From Saccharomonospora piscinae (lineage in GTDB: Bacteria; Actinomycetota; Actinomycetes; Mycobacteriales; Pseudonocardiaceae), in contig NZ_VCEK01000003.1 in the NCBI RefSeq assembly GCF_005862235.1, positions 511,641 through 575,640 of the forward strand: DNA of 64,000 nucleotides. Direction: 5' to 3'. Below, in pieces: positions 45,453-54,269 of the stretch; within the stretch, counting starts at the first letter, position 1; each line of letters starts with the position of its first letter. The translations under genes were made by a program, and so were the position numbers. A model generated the notes under the pieces. That model did not search any database. It was not told the origin of the DNA and saw nothing but the letters and a program-made list of their open reading frames with translations.

Positions 45453-45503
45453 GTTGTCCACCTGACAACCCGTTGACAGCCTCGGACGATGCGGGATTAT
45501 GTT
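45453..45503 (+). promoter_or_regulatory. fadA promoter with adjacent inverted repeat
   Basis: TTGACA at 45473-45478 and TATGTT at 45498-45503 (spacer 19; or TTATGT, spacer 18) form a good housekeeping-type promoter for fadA. Just upstream, GTTGTC and GACAAC (45453-45469) form a perfect inverted repeat with a five-base centre, placed between the divergent TetR and fadA starts. Confidence 0.5.
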
Positions 45504-45563
45504 AGTAGCGATTAGCACCACGTAACGCAATCCGCAGTGATCCCCGCAGGAAGGACCGTGGGT

Positions 45564-46775
45564 GTGAGTACAGAGGCGTTCATCTACGAGGCGCTCCGCA
45601 CGCCTCGTGGCAAGAACAAGGGTGGTTCCCTCCACGGAACCAAGCCGATCGACCTCGTGGTCGGCCTGATCGACGAGCTGAAGGCCCGCCACCCCGAGCT
45701 CGACCCCGCGCTGGTGGACGACATCATCCTGGGCGTCGTGTCGCCGGTGGGTGATCAGGGCGCCGACATCGCGCGAGGCGCCGCCATCGCCGCGGGGCTG
45801 CCCGAGACGGTCGCGGGGGTGCAGCTCAACCGTTTCTGCGCCTCGGGGCTGGAGGCCGTCAACCAGGCCGCGCAGAAGGTGCGCGCCGGGTGGGACGACC
45901 TCGTCATCGGCGGCGGCGTCGAGTCCATGTCCCGCGTGCCGATGGGCTCGGACGGCGGCGCGATGTTCACCGACCCGGCCACCAACTACGACGCCTACTT
46001 CGTGCCGCAGGGCATCGGTGCCGACCTCATCGCCACCACCGAGGGCTTCACCCGCGACGACGTCGACGCCTACGCCGTGCGCTCCCAGGAGCGTGCCGAG
46101 GCCGCGTGGGCGGGCGGGTACTTCAGCAAGTCCGTGGTGCCCGTGAAGGACGTCAACGGCGTCACCATCCTCGACCACGACGAGCATCGGCGCCCCGGCA
46201 CCACCGTGGAGTCGCTGGCCAAGCTCAAGCCCGCGTTCGCCGACATCGGCGACTTCGCCGGGTTCGACGCGGTGGCGCTGCAGAAGTACCACTGGGTCGA
46301 GAACATCGACCACGTCCACACCGGCGGCAACTCGTCGGGCATCGTCGACGGCGCCGGACTGGTGCTGGTCGGTGGCGAGGCCATCGGCAAGCGCATTGGC
46401 ATGCAGCCCCGGGCCCGCATCGTGGCCACCGCGGTCACCGGCTCCGACCCCACGATCATGCTGACTGGCCCCACACCCGCCACCGAGAAGGTGCTGGCCA
46501 AGGCCGGGCTCACGGTCGACGACATCGACCTGTTCGAGCTGAACGAGGCGTTCGCCGCCGTGGTCCTCAAGTGGATGAAGGACCTGCGGATTCCGGACGA
46601 GAAGGTCAACGTCAACGGCGGAGCCATCGCCATGGGTCACCCGCTCGGAGCCACCGGAGCCATGATCCTCGGCACGATGGTGGACGAACTGGAGCGGCGC
46701 CAGGCCCGGCGCGCGCTCGTGACGCTGTGCATCGGCGGTGGCATGGGCCTCGCCACGATCATCGAGCGCGTGTGA
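45564..46775 (+). CDS. fadA: Acetyl-CoA acyltransferase (thiolase FadA)
   Basis: The 403-residue thiolase shows the acyl-accepting cysteine in [18 protein letters not shown]. It also has the [11 protein letters not shown] block, the catalytic histidine in [17 protein letters not shown] and the second cysteine in TLCIGGGMG. It cleaves 3-ketoacyl-CoA in the last step of beta-oxidation. GTG at 45564 is used, with AGGAAGGA about eight bases upstream; a GTG six bases earlier is possible. fadB follows after 14 bases. Confidence 0.93.
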   Translation: MSTEAFIYEALRTPRGKNKGGSLHGTKPIDLVVGLIDELKARHPELDPALVDDIILGVVSPVGDQGADIARGAAIAAGLPETVAGVQLNRFCASGLEAVNQAAQKVRAGWDDLVIGGGVESMSRVPMGSDGGAMFTDPATNYDAYFVPQGIGADLIATTEGFTRDDVDAYAVRSQERAEAAWAGGYFSKSVVPVKDVNGVTILDHDEHRRPGTTVESLAKLKPAFADIGDFAGFDAVALQKYHWVENIDHVHTGGNSSGIVDGAGLVLVGGEAIGKRIGMQPRARIVATAVTGSDPTIMLTGPTPATEKVLAKAGLTVDDIDLFELNEAFAAVVLKWMKDLRIPDEKVNVNGGAIAMGHPLGATGAMILGTMVDELERRQARRALVTLCIGGGMGLATIIERV

Positions 46776-46789
46776 GGGACGAGAACACG

Positions 46790-48964
46790 ATGACTGACTC
46801 CAAGACCATCCACTGGGAGAAGGACTCCGACGGCATCGTCGTGCTCACGCTCGACGACCCGTCGCAGTCGGCGAACACCATGAACGCCGACTTCCGGGAG
46901 TCGCTGACGGCGACCGTCGACCGCCTGGAGGCCGAGCTCGACTCCCTCACCGGCGTGGTGCTGACCTCCGCGAAGAAGACCTTCTTCGCGGGCGGCGACC
47001 TCAACGACCTGATCAAGACGACGCCGGACGACGCCGAGGCCGTCACCGAGCAGAGCAACGCCATGAAGCGGGATCTGCGCAGGCTGGAGAAGCTCGGCAA
47101 GCCGGTGGTCGCCGCCATGAACGGCGCCGCGCTCGGCGGTGGCCTCGAGATCGCGCTGGCCTGCCACCACCGCATCGCCGCCGACGTCAAGGGCAGCCAG
47201 ATCGGCCTGCCCGAGGTGACGCTGGGCCTGCTGCCCGGCGGTGGCGGCATCGTGCGCACCGTGCGGCTGCTCGGCATCCAGAGCGCCGTCATGAACGTTT
47301 TGGTGCAGGGGCAGCGGCACCGGCCGGCCAAGGCACTGGAACTCGGGCTCGTGGACGAGCTCGTCGGCTCGGTGGACGAGCTGCTGCCGAAGGCCAAGGA
47401 ATGGATCAAGGCCAATCCCGAGGCGCAGCAGCCCTGGGACGTCAAGGGCCACAAGATCCCTGGCGGCTCGCCCTCGAACCCGAAGTTCGCCGCGAACCTG
47501 CCCGCCTTCCCTGCCACCCTGCGCAAGCAGTTCAAGGGCGCGCCGATGCCCGCACCGCGGGCCATCCTCGCCGCGGCGGTGGAGAGCGCGCAGGTCGACG
47601 TCGACACCGGGTTCCTCATCGAGACCCGCTACTTCGTCAGCCTCGTCACCGGCCAGGTGTCGAAGAACATGACGAAGGCGTTCTTCTTCGACCTCCAGCA
47701 CATCAACTCCGGCGGCTCCCGTCCCGACGGGTACGAGAAGTACCAGGCGCGCAAGGTCGGCGTGCTCGGCGCGGGCATGATGGGCGCCGCGATCGCGTAC
47801 GTGGCCGCGAAGGCGGGCATCGACGTCGTGCTGAAGGACGTCTCGCAGGAGAACGCGGAGAAGGGCAAGGGCTACGCGGCCAAGCTGGAGGAGAAGGCGC
47901 TCTCGCGCGGCAAGACCACGCAGGAGAAATCCGACGCGCTGCTCGGCCGGATCACCCCGACCGCCGACCCGCAGGACCTCGCGGGCGTCGACTTCGTGGT
48001 GGAGGCCGTGTTCGAGAGCACCGAACTCAAGCACAAGGTGTTCCAGGAGATCGAGGGCGTCGTCAACCCGGACGCCGTGCTCGGGTCCAACACCTCCACC
48101 CTGCCGATCACCGGTCTCGCCGAGGGCGTGAAGCGGCGGGAGGACTTCATCGGCATCCACTTCTTCTCGCCGGTGGACAAGATGCCGCTCGTGGAGATCA
48201 TCCGGGGTGAGCAGACCTCCGACGCCACCCTGGCCAAGGTCTTCGACTTCACGTTGCAGATCAAGAAGACCCCGATCGTCGTCAACGACAGCAGGGGCTT
48301 CTTCACCAGCCGCGTGATCGGGACGTTCGTCAGCGAGGCCGTGGCCGCGCTGGGTGAGGGCGTCGAGCCCGCGAGCATCGAGCAGGCGGGCCTGCAGGCG
48401 GGCTACCCCGCGCCGCCGCTGCAGCTGATGGACGAGCTGACGCTCACGTTGCCGCGCAAGATCCGCGAGGAGAGCAAGGCCGCCGTCGAGGCCGAGGGCG
48501 GCACGTGGACGCCGCACCCGTCGGAGGCGATCATCGACCGGATGATCGACGAGTTCGACCGCAAGGGCCGTTCCGCGGGTGCCGGGTTCTACGAGTACGA
48601 GGACGGCAAGCGCGCCGGCCTGTGGCCGGGACTGCGGGAGGCGTTCGGCAGCGGCACCGGCGGCACCGGCGAGGTCCCGTTCGCCGACCTGCAGGAGCGG
48701 ATGCTGTTCGCCGAGGCGCTGGAAACCGTGAAGTGCTTCGACGAGGGCGTGCTGGACACCGTGGAGGACGCCAACATCGGGTCGATCCTCGGCATCGGTT
48801 TCCCGGCGTGGACCGGCGGCGTCGTGCAGTACATGAACCAGTACGAGGGCGGGCTCAAGGGCTTCGTCGCTCGGGCGCGTGAGCTGGCCGCGCGCTACGG
48901 CAGCCACTTCGAGCCGCCGGCGTCGCTGGTGGAGAAGGCCGACAAGGGCGAGATCTTCGAGTAG
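46790..48964 (+). CDS. fadB: Fatty oxidation complex alpha subunit (FadB)
   Basis: This 724-residue bifunctional enzyme has an N-terminal enoyl-CoA hydratase (about 1-290; [47 protein letters not shown] with the catalytic glutamates). The 3-hydroxyacyl-CoA dehydrogenase follows (about 320-724; [45 protein letters not shown] with the catalytic histidine). It works with FadA as a complex in fatty acid breakdown. The ATG at 46790 has GAGGGACGAG upstream. A terminator hairpin follows the stop. Confidence 0.95.
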   Translation: MTDSKTIHWEKDSDGIVVLTLDDPSQSANTMNADFRESLTATVDRLEAELDSLTGVVLTSAKKTFFAGGDLNDLIKTTPDDAEAVTEQSNAMKRDLRRLEKLGKPVVAAMNGAALGGGLEIALACHHRIAADVKGSQIGLPEVTLGLLPGGGGIVRTVRLLGIQSAVMNVLVQGQRHRPAKALELGLVDELVGSVDELLPKAKEWIKANPEAQQPWDVKGHKIPGGSPSNPKFAANLPAFPATLRKQFKGAPMPAPRAILAAAVESAQVDVDTGFLIETRYFVSLVTGQVSKNMTKAFFFDLQHINSGGSRPDGYEKYQARKVGVLGAGMMGAAIAYVAAKAGIDVVLKDVSQENAEKGKGYAAKLEEKALSRGKTTQEKSDALLGRITPTADPQDLAGVDFVVEAVFESTELKHKVFQEIEGVVNPDAVLGSNTSTLPITGLAEGVKRREDFIGIHFFSPVDKMPLVEIIRGEQTSDATLAKVFDFTLQIKKTPIVVNDSRGFFTSRVIGTFVSEAVAALGEGVEPASIEQAGLQAGYPAPPLQLMDELTLTLPRKIREESKAAVEAEGGTWTPHPSEAIIDRMIDEFDRKGRSAGAGFYEYEDGKRAGLWPGLREAFGSGTGGTGEVPFADLQERMLFAEALETVKCFDEGVLDTVEDANIGSILGIGFPAWTGGVVQYMNQYEGGLKGFVARARELAARYGSHFEPPASLVEKADKGEIFE

Positions 48965-48985
48965 TCCCGCCCGTCCCGACCGACC

Positions 48986-49019
48986 GGAGGCCACCGACCC
49001 ACCAGGGCCGGTGGCCTCC
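48986..49019 (+). terminator. Terminator after fadB
   Basis: GGAGGCCACCG (48986-48996) pairs perfectly with CGGTGGCCTCC (49009-49019) over a 12-base loop, 21 bases after the fadB stop. Repeat copy E begins eight bases later, the same order (terminator, then repeat) as at copy A. Confidence 0.75.
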
Positions 49020-49026
49020 GTGCATC

Positions 49027-49136
49027 GTGTCCGCAGCCTGCGTAGTCGTGTCTGCACCGCACGATACGGACACGACTACCGGAACTGCGGACACGGCTAC
49101 GGGAAATGCGAACTCGGCTACCGGAGCTGCGGACAC
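49027..49136. repeat. 21-bp repeat element, copy E (hairpin form)
   Basis: A forward unit and a half (49027-49056), the eight-base loop CCGCACGA and three and a half reverse units (49065-49136) make a hairpin with 30-base arms. Loop and arm lengths equal those of copy A. It lies between the convergent fadB and ThDP-enzyme genes and ends five bases before the latter's stop codon. Confidence 0.9.
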
Positions 49137-49140
49137 GGCG

Positions 49141-50700
49141 TCAGAGCAGGGGTGGGACCATCGCCTCGATGAGGTGGGGGCCCGGCTCGGCGAGGGCACG
49201 GCGGAACTGCTCGGCGAGCTGTTCCGCCGTCCGGGCGCGCGTGGCGGGAACGCCGAAACCCTCGGCCATGCGGACGAAATCGAGGTCCGGTGTGGACAGA
49301 TCGAGCAGGCCGCCCGCCTTCGGGCCGGACGACTCCGCGCCGACGCGCTGCAGCTCCATGCGCAGGATGGCGTAGGCACGGTTGTTCAGCAGCACCGTGG
49401 TCACGTTGAGGCCCTCGCGTGCCTGCGTCCACAGTGCCGGGATCGTGTAGAGGGCGCTACCGTCCGACTCCAGGTTGACGACCGGCCGGTCCGGAGCGGC
49501 CAGCGCGGCCCCGGTGGCGACGGGCATGCCCTGCCCGATAGCGCCGCCGGTGAGCGTGAGGACGTCGTGCCGGGGCGATCCGGCAGTGGCCGACGGCACG
49601 AGCAAGCCCGAGGTGTTGGCCTCGTCCGAGACGATCGCTCCCTCGGGCAGCAGCGCACCGATCACCTGCGCCCAGTTCTGCGGTGTCAGCTCGCCGGTCG
49701 GCAGTTCGGGCCGGTGCGCCGGGACGAGTTCGGGTGCGACGTCGGCCGCCACCTCGTCGGCCAGTTCGGCCAGCGCGGCCACCACGTCGTCGCCCACCTC
49801 GGCCAGCGTGTGTACCTGGGCGCCCTCGGGGACCAGCTCGCTCGCCTTGCCCGGATAGGCGAAGAACGACACCGGCGCTCGCGTACCCGCGACGACCACG
49901 TGCCGCACGCCGTCGAGCTGGTAGGACACCTGTTCGGCGAGGTAGCCGAGGCGTTCGATGCCGGGCAGTCCGGCGCCGCGTTCGAGGCGGGCGGGAAAGG
50001 TCTCGGTGAACGTCGTGGCACCCGTGGCCCTGGCGATGCGGCTCACGGCCCGCAGGCCGGGCTCCCGGCAGGCCGCGCCCCCCACGAGCAGTGCGACGGG
50101 CTCGCCACCACGCAGCACCTTCGCGATCTCGCGGACGGTCTCCGACGGTACGGGCCGGGGCTCGCGAGGCGTGCCGGGAGCGGCGGGCGCACCACCGTCG
50201 CCCCAGGACACGTCGGCGGGCAGGATCAGCGTGGCCACCCGGCCGGGTGCGTCACGAGCGGCCGCCACCGCGGCGGCGGTGTCGGTGCCGACCTGCGCCG
50301 GGGCCACCGACCGGTGGACCCAGCCGTCCAGCGAGCCCGCCACAGCCTCGATGTCGGATTCAAGCGGTGCGTCGAGGTTTTTGTGGTAGGTGGCGTGGTC
50401 GCCGACGATGTTCACCACGGGAGTACGGGCGCGGCGGGCGTTGTGCAGGTTCGCGAGTCCGTTGCCCAGCCCGGGGCCGAGGTGCAGCAGTGTCGCCGCT
50501 GGGCGTTGCGCGACGCGGCCGTACCCGTCGGCGGCACCGGTGACCACGCCCTCGGCGAGCCCGAGAACGGCGCGCATCTGTGGCACGTCGTCCAGAGCGG
50601 CGACGAAATGCATCTCCGAGGTGCCGGGATTGGTGAAACACAGATCCACGTCCGCGTCGGCCAGCGTGCGGATCAGGGATTGTGCGCCGTTCATCGCCAT
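49141..50700 (-). CDS. Acetolactate synthase-like ThDP-dependent enzyme
   Basis: The 519-residue protein is a three-domain thiamine-diphosphate enzyme. It has FTNPGTSEMHFVAALDD near the N-terminus, the activating glutamate in AVLGLAEGVVTGAADGYGR, and the cofactor motif from about GGAIGQGMPVATGAALA through NLESDGSALYTIPALWTQ to NNRAYAIL. It resembles acetolactate synthase large subunits used in degradative or unassigned pathways (benzoylformate-decarboxylase side), and no small subunit is present. The substrate is unknown. The ATG at 50700 has GAGGAGGA seven bases upstream. Confidence 0.88.
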   Translation of the reverse strand: MAMNGAQSLIRTLADADVDLCFTNPGTSEMHFVAALDDVPQMRAVLGLAEGVVTGAADGYGRVAQRPAATLLHLGPGLGNGLANLHNARRARTPVVNIVGDHATYHKNLDAPLESDIEAVAGSLDGWVHRSVAPAQVGTDTAAAVAAARDAPGRVATLILPADVSWGDGGAPAAPGTPREPRPVPSETVREIAKVLRGGEPVALLVGGAACREPGLRAVSRIARATGATTFTETFPARLERGAGLPGIERLGYLAEQVSYQLDGVRHVVVAGTRAPVSFFAYPGKASELVPEGAQVHTLAEVGDDVVAALAELADEVAADVAPELVPAHRPELPTGELTPQNWAQVIGALLPEGAIVSDEANTSGLLVPSATAGSPRHDVLTLTGGAIGQGMPVATGAALAAPDRPVVNLESDGSALYTIPALWTQAREGLNVTTVLLNNRAYAILRMELQRVGAESSGPKAGGLLDLSTPDLDFVRMAEGFGVPATRARTAEQLAEQFRRALAEPGPHLIEAMVPPLL

Positions 50701-50847
50701 CGTGCGTCCTCCTCGGGGCGGGGTCACCCGAGAATACGCTTTCGGCGCCGAGTTCTGATGTGTCGTGTTCTACGAGTGGGGGAGGGGCAACGGGGCCGGC
50801 TCCGCGCCTGGTGCCGGCCCCGCCGGGTCAAGCCGGTCGCGACCTGA

Positions 50848-50940
50848 TCAGACGAGCCAGCCGAGCAGGTGGGCGAGATGGGCCAGCACGCCCGTGAGCA
50901 CGTCGCCGCCGGAGGTCGCGTGCATGACGAGGAACTGCAT
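50848..50940 (-). CDS. Possible 30-residue small protein
   Basis: A short frame runs from ATG at 50940 to TGA at 50848, with AAGGAG at optimal spacing. The product starts MQFLVMHATSGGDVL and ends in an amphipathic helix, LAHLAHLLGWLV. I know no family for it. The SD quality and codon choice (mostly C/G third positions) favour translation. It could be a leader peptide for the ThDP enzyme 147 bases downstream or an independent small membrane-active protein. Confidence is limited by its length. Confidence 0.4.
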   Translation of the reverse strand: MQFLVMHATSGGDVLTGVLAHLAHLLGWLV

Positions 50941-51294
50941 GAGGGGCTCCTTCACCAGAGAGATTTTCGTTGTGTGATGGGGAAGTGCGCGCACATCGCT
51001 TTCGAAAGCGAGATCGAGATTTCCAGCGCGGCGGCGTCGCTGTCAAAACCCGGAACGGACGCGGGCTCTCGGCGTGAAATCCCCTCAGGATAAACACGTA
51101 AGCCCTTCGGGTTTTACGCGGGGGCCGCGATTCCCCTGCTCTGGTGACGAGCCGTGTTCGCCCGACCGGGTCGTTCGCGTCGACAGCGTTCACGCATCGA
51201 AACAACTTCTTCGTTGTCACACCAACGAGTTAACTCATCGGCACGATCCGTGAAGATCACGACATTACCCGGTCGGGTGAACACGGCGGTGCGT
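50941..51294. other. AT-richer intergenic region with palindrome
   Basis: No gene is supported. TCGCTTTCGAAAGCGA at 50996-51011 is a perfect 16-base palindrome about 55 bases upstream of the possible small protein and is a candidate operator. Around 51098-51119, CGTAAGCCC and GGTTTTACG flank a TTCG tetraloop, a probable hairpin with one mismatch. Confidence 0.4.
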
Positions 51295-51652
51295 AGAGCG
51301 TGTCTCACTTGGCGAGTCTCTTGTAGCAGGTGATGGCTGCGGCCAGGGTGAGGAAGGCCAAGTAGTGGCTGGGTTTGCGTTCGTAGCGGCTGGTCAGGAT
51401 CCGGTAGCCGGTCAGCCGGGCGATCGTTCGTTCGATGACCCAGCGGTGTCTGCCGAGTTTGTCGCCGAATTCGATGGTCTTGCAGGCGATGCGCGGGATG
51501 ATCTGGTGCTGGCGGAGTCAGTCGGAGCGTCCTCCCCGAAGGAATGACCGGTTCAACCAGCGCCCACAACTCGTCGGGCACCAGCCGCCGCGACAACTCA
51601 TCAATCACAAGCCACCGTCGTGCCGGCGGCAAGATCAAGTGAGGCACGCTCT
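51295..51652. mobile_element. Internally deleted IS5-type element
   Basis: The 358-base element is bounded by near-perfect 17-base inverted ends: AGAGCGTGTCTCACTTG at 51295-51311 and the complement of AGAGCGTGCCTCACTTG at 51636-51652. Inside is a broken transposase on the minus strand. It sits exactly where a neighbouring thioesterase remnant begins, so its insertion probably truncated that gene. The flanks show TA on the left and TG on the right, so no exact target duplication remains. Confidence 0.8.
51305..51647 (-). pseudogene. IS5-family transposase remnant (internal deletion)
   Basis: The start encodes a typical IS5-family N-terminus (VIDELSRRLVPDELWALVEP). After a frame change, the end encodes the C-terminus: GRHRWVIERTIARLTGYRIL, then RYERKPSHYLAFLTLAAAIT. 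The catalytic middle with the DDE residues is missing, so the remnant cannot transpose on its own but might be mobilised by an intact relative. Confidence 0.8.
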
Positions 51653-52132
51653 GAGGTGGCGCCGTCGCCCAGGAGATGGCGGTCGTGCTCGAAACCCTTG
51701 GCGAGGAGGTGCCGGTTCTCAGCCTGTTCGACGCTCCTCCTGTCGAGCTCGGGAACGGAGAAACCGCGGATGAACCGCCGGAGGACGTGCTTTCGCTGAT
51801 CGAGCAATCGATCCGCGGTGCAGCCGGTGATATACTGGACGATCTGCCACGAAGACAACGTGGCCAAACTGTCGGCGATGGCCGATCACTGCGTTCGGCT
51901 TCTCGACGCCCACGAATCGCGGGAACTCAGTGGGAAAGTCGTTAGCATTGAGGCGGCGGGACCTCAAGACGTCGCAGACCGGTCGCGACCGTGGTGGGCT
52001 GACCTTGCCCAGGGAGGAGTAGAGACCTACTCGATCGACTGCGAGCACGAGGAGATGATGAACATGGATTCATTTCTGAGCATCGGAAAAAGTGTCTCTG
52101 ACGTGTTCGCGCGGTACAGCTCAGCGCGGTAA
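51653..52132 (+). pseudogene. NRPS thioesterase domain remnant, frameshifted
   Basis: Directly after the insertion element the plus strand encodes GGAVAQEMAVVLETLGEEVP followed by VLSLFDAPP, the stretch that follows the catalytic serine in type I/II thioesterases of peptide synthetases. Near 51830-51860 the reading frame changes by one. The second part ends GGVETYSIDCEHEEMM, which contains the catalytic histidine of such domains. The GxSxGG nucleophile region and everything upstream are gone. This is a decayed end of a nonribosomal peptide gene, followed by an exporter. Confidence 0.65.
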
Positions 52133-52182
52133 TCAGCGCTCGAGTCCTCTGTTTTATACGCCCAGCCGGAGGAATTCTCGAC

Positions 52183-53457
52183 GTGCCCACGAAGGAATCT
52201 GACAACGCCAAGGTGAAACTGGGCAGCCGCTTCCACCGGCTCTTTGCCGCCACGCTCGTGTCGGCCACCGGCACCGGCATGCACGCTGCCGCGTTGCCCC
52301 TGCTGGCCCTGCAGAGCACCAGCAGCGCGATGGCGTTGAGCTTCGTCGTCGCTGCCGCTGAGATTCCCTGGGTGCTGCTCTCGCTGCATGCCGGTGTCGT
52401 GGTGGACCGGCTGGACCGCCGGCGGTTGATGGTGTGGGCCGACCTGGGCCGGTTCGCCGTCTTGGTCGCTCTCGTGGTGCTGATCCTGACCGCGCAGGTG
52501 AATCTGGCGTGGCTGGTGCTCGCGGCGTTCCTGCTGGGTATCGGCCAGGTCTTCTTCGAACTTGCCGCCCAGTCGGCCATTCCCGATTTCGTGTCGCGGG
52601 ATTCGCGGAACCTGGCAACGGCGAACGGTCGGATCGCCGCGGCGGACAGCAACGGTGAGGACTTCGTGGGTCCCCCACTCGGCTCCGCCCTGTTCGGGGT
52701 GTGGAACGTCCTGCCGTTCGCCGGGAACGCTCTCTCGTTCGCCGCCAGCGGTCTGCTGGTCCTCTCGATCCGACCGGATGCCAAGACGAAGAAGACGTCC
52801 GACGCTCCGCGCCAGAGCGTGCGGAGCGAAATCGCCGAGGGCATTCGATGGTTGTTCGGCAACCGGACACTGCGGGCACTAGCCACGGCTTCCTGTCTCG
52901 GCAACGTCGTCGCCACCGCTCAGTTCGCGATGCTCGCGCTGCTGGCCAAAGAGGTCCTCGGACTTCCGGATTTCGGTTTCGGTTTGTTGCTGACGGCCAC
53001 CGCGGTCGGCGCAACGGTCGGCGGACTGTCGGCCGCCGCCGCCAGCAAGCGATTCGGCTCCGGCACCGTGCTGCTCACAGCCAAAGCCGGCGTGGGCGCG
53101 ACCGTTCTGGTTTTGGGACTTGTCACCAATTCATGGGTCGCGGCCGCGATGATGATGCTGACCGGTGCGCTGATGACCGCGGAGAAAGTCGTAGTCAGCA
53201 CCCTGCGCCAGCAGATCGTGCCTCGCCACCTCTTAGGAAGGGTGCTCTCGTCGAGCAGACTGGTAGTAATGATTGGGGGACCGGTGGGCGCGATACTCGG
53301 CGGCGTGCTCGCCACCGTGTTCACCGTCCAGACCCCATATGTCGCGTGTGGTGTTTTCCTCATCCTGGTGACGCTGATGTTCTACCCCATGCTGAACAAC
53401 CGAGCCCTGGAAAACGCTACGGACGAACCGGTTGTAGAAGAGCAGAATATTTCCTGA
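52183..53457 (+). CDS. MFS transporter, EntS/enterobactin-exporter type
   Basis: The 424-residue protein has about 12 membrane helices and the MFS loop 2-3 signature VVVDRLDRRRLMVWADLGR. It also has FFELAAQSAIPDFVSRD, GRIAAADSNGEDFVGPPLG and QQIVPRHLLGRVLSS, typical of the EntS-like drug/siderophore exporter group. GTG at 52183 follows GGAGGAAT at nine bases. It lies 50 bases after the thioesterase remnant, so it probably once exported the peptide product. The reading frame is intact. Codon use is slightly less GC-biased than the neighbours, which fits acquired DNA. Confidence 0.88.
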   Translation: MPTKESDNAKVKLGSRFHRLFAATLVSATGTGMHAAALPLLALQSTSSAMALSFVVAAAEIPWVLLSLHAGVVVDRLDRRRLMVWADLGRFAVLVALVVLILTAQVNLAWLVLAAFLLGIGQVFFELAAQSAIPDFVSRDSRNLATANGRIAAADSNGEDFVGPPLGSALFGVWNVLPFAGNALSFAASGLLVLSIRPDAKTKKTSDAPRQSVRSEIAEGIRWLFGNRTLRALATASCLGNVVATAQFAMLALLAKEVLGLPDFGFGLLLTATAVGATVGGLSAAAASKRFGSGTVLLTAKAGVGATVLVLGLVTNSWVAAAMMMLTGALMTAEKVVVSTLRQQIVPRHLLGRVLSSSRLVVMIGGPVGAILGGVLATVFTVQTPYVACGVFLILVTLMFYPMLNNRALENATDEPVVEEQNIS

Positions 53458-53538
53458 ACCAAGGCGTTGCGCTTCGGTGATGTGGAGCGATCTTGTCTTG
53501 CGAGGGGAAAAGCGATTTTCTCGTGATTGTCTGCGGAG

Positions 53539-53742
53539 TAAGAGCCCCTAACACATTGGTCTGTTCGGCTCGCTGCGGCCAGGCGGCGCTTCGCTGCGTT
53601 GGAGGAGGCGCCCACGTACTTCCAGTACGCGGACGCCCCTCCGCCTTGCGAGCCTGGGCCCCCGCCGGGGACGCTCGCCACCCCGGTAGGGGACCGCCTG
53701 GCCGCCGCTCGCTGATCGAACGCCAGTGTGTAGGAGCTCTTA
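53539..53742. mobile_element. 204-bp MITE-like element
   Basis: The ends are inverted: TAAGAGCCCCTAACACATTGG (as two parts, TAAGAGCCCC and TAACACATTGG) at 53539-53559 faces CCAGTGTGTAGGAGCTCTTA at 53723-53742. If the outermost TA is a target duplication, this matches IS5/Tc1-like insertion. Inside, GCGGCCAGGCGG (53575-53586) and CCGCCTGGCCGC (53694-53705) form a second, perfect inverted pair. There is no coding capacity. Its right end supplies the stop codon of the DUF3830 gene. Confidence 0.75.
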
Positions 53743-54237
53743 TGCCCGGGCGAACGACAGGGTTTCCCCCTCGACGCCGCGCAGCCACAGGTCCTGTGCG
53801 GCGGCGGCCATCTCGTCCAGCCCTTCGGTGATCGTGGCGAACACGTTGCCGGGAACCCAGCCCGCGTCGCCGTTGATCAGCAGGTTGTTCCGGCCGTAGA
53901 AGATGGCGAGATCGGTAGCGCCCTGTGCGCTGTGGGCCTCACTGCCGTCGTCGTAGCCGTAGGCCGGATTGCCGATCTCCCATGGCTCGAATCCGAAGTA
54001 GACGACGTCTCCGGGAATCGGGGTGATGGTCGGGTTCTCGCGTCCCGGCTTCGGGTCGGCGAACGGCGGTACCAGGGTGTAGACCTCGTTGCGCGCGTAC
54101 TTCGCGTGGTAGGCGGAGCCGCTCTGCGGCAGCGCGTCCCACACCGCCGCACACGTGCGGGGCGCCTGGTCGTCGAGCAGCTTCGCGCGGCAGGACACCC
54201 CGCGCTTGTCGAGCGTGATCGTGATGAAGCGAGCCAC
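53740..54237 (-). CDS. DUF3830 family protein (cyclophilin-like fold)
   Basis: The 165-residue protein starts MARFITITLDKRGVSCRAKL and continues DDQAPRTCAAVWDALPQSG, YHAKYARNEVYTLVPPF and PGDVVYFGFEPWE, the pattern of DUF3830. This family is found beside racemase, aminotransferase and dehydrogenase genes in catabolic clusters; its function is unknown. It is 32 bases downstream of the aminotransferase gene. The stop TAA (53740-53742) lies in the terminal repeat of the adjacent MITE-like element, so the original C-terminus may have differed. GTG start with GGAGAG upstream. Confidence 0.8.
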   Translation of the reverse strand: MARFITITLDKRGVSCRAKLLDDQAPRTCAAVWDALPQSGSAYHAKYARNEVYTLVPPFADPKPGRENPTITPIPGDVVYFGFEPWEIGNPAYGYDDGSEAHSAQGATDLAIFYGRNNLLINGDAGWVPGNVFATITEGLDEMAAAAQDLWLRGVEGETLSFARA

Positions 54238-54269
54238 TGGCTCTCCTTACCGGTGGGGAGCGGGCGGTG

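Noticed and set aside
22278-49136. The 21-bp repeats as a CRISPR array
   Set aside because: Units are contiguous with no unique spacers, occur in both orientations and at scattered sites, and no cas genes are present.
50828-51220. A 130-residue minus-strand hypothetical protein
   Set aside because: The frame is Arg-rich without domain signs and conflicts with the better-supported 30-residue frame in another phase.
52052-52132. A small secreted or signalling peptide before the MFS exporter
   Set aside because: It begins with GAGGAG and ATG codons, but the frame continues upstream as the thioesterase C-terminus containing the catalytic histidine (DCEHEEMM), so it is better read as part of that remnant.
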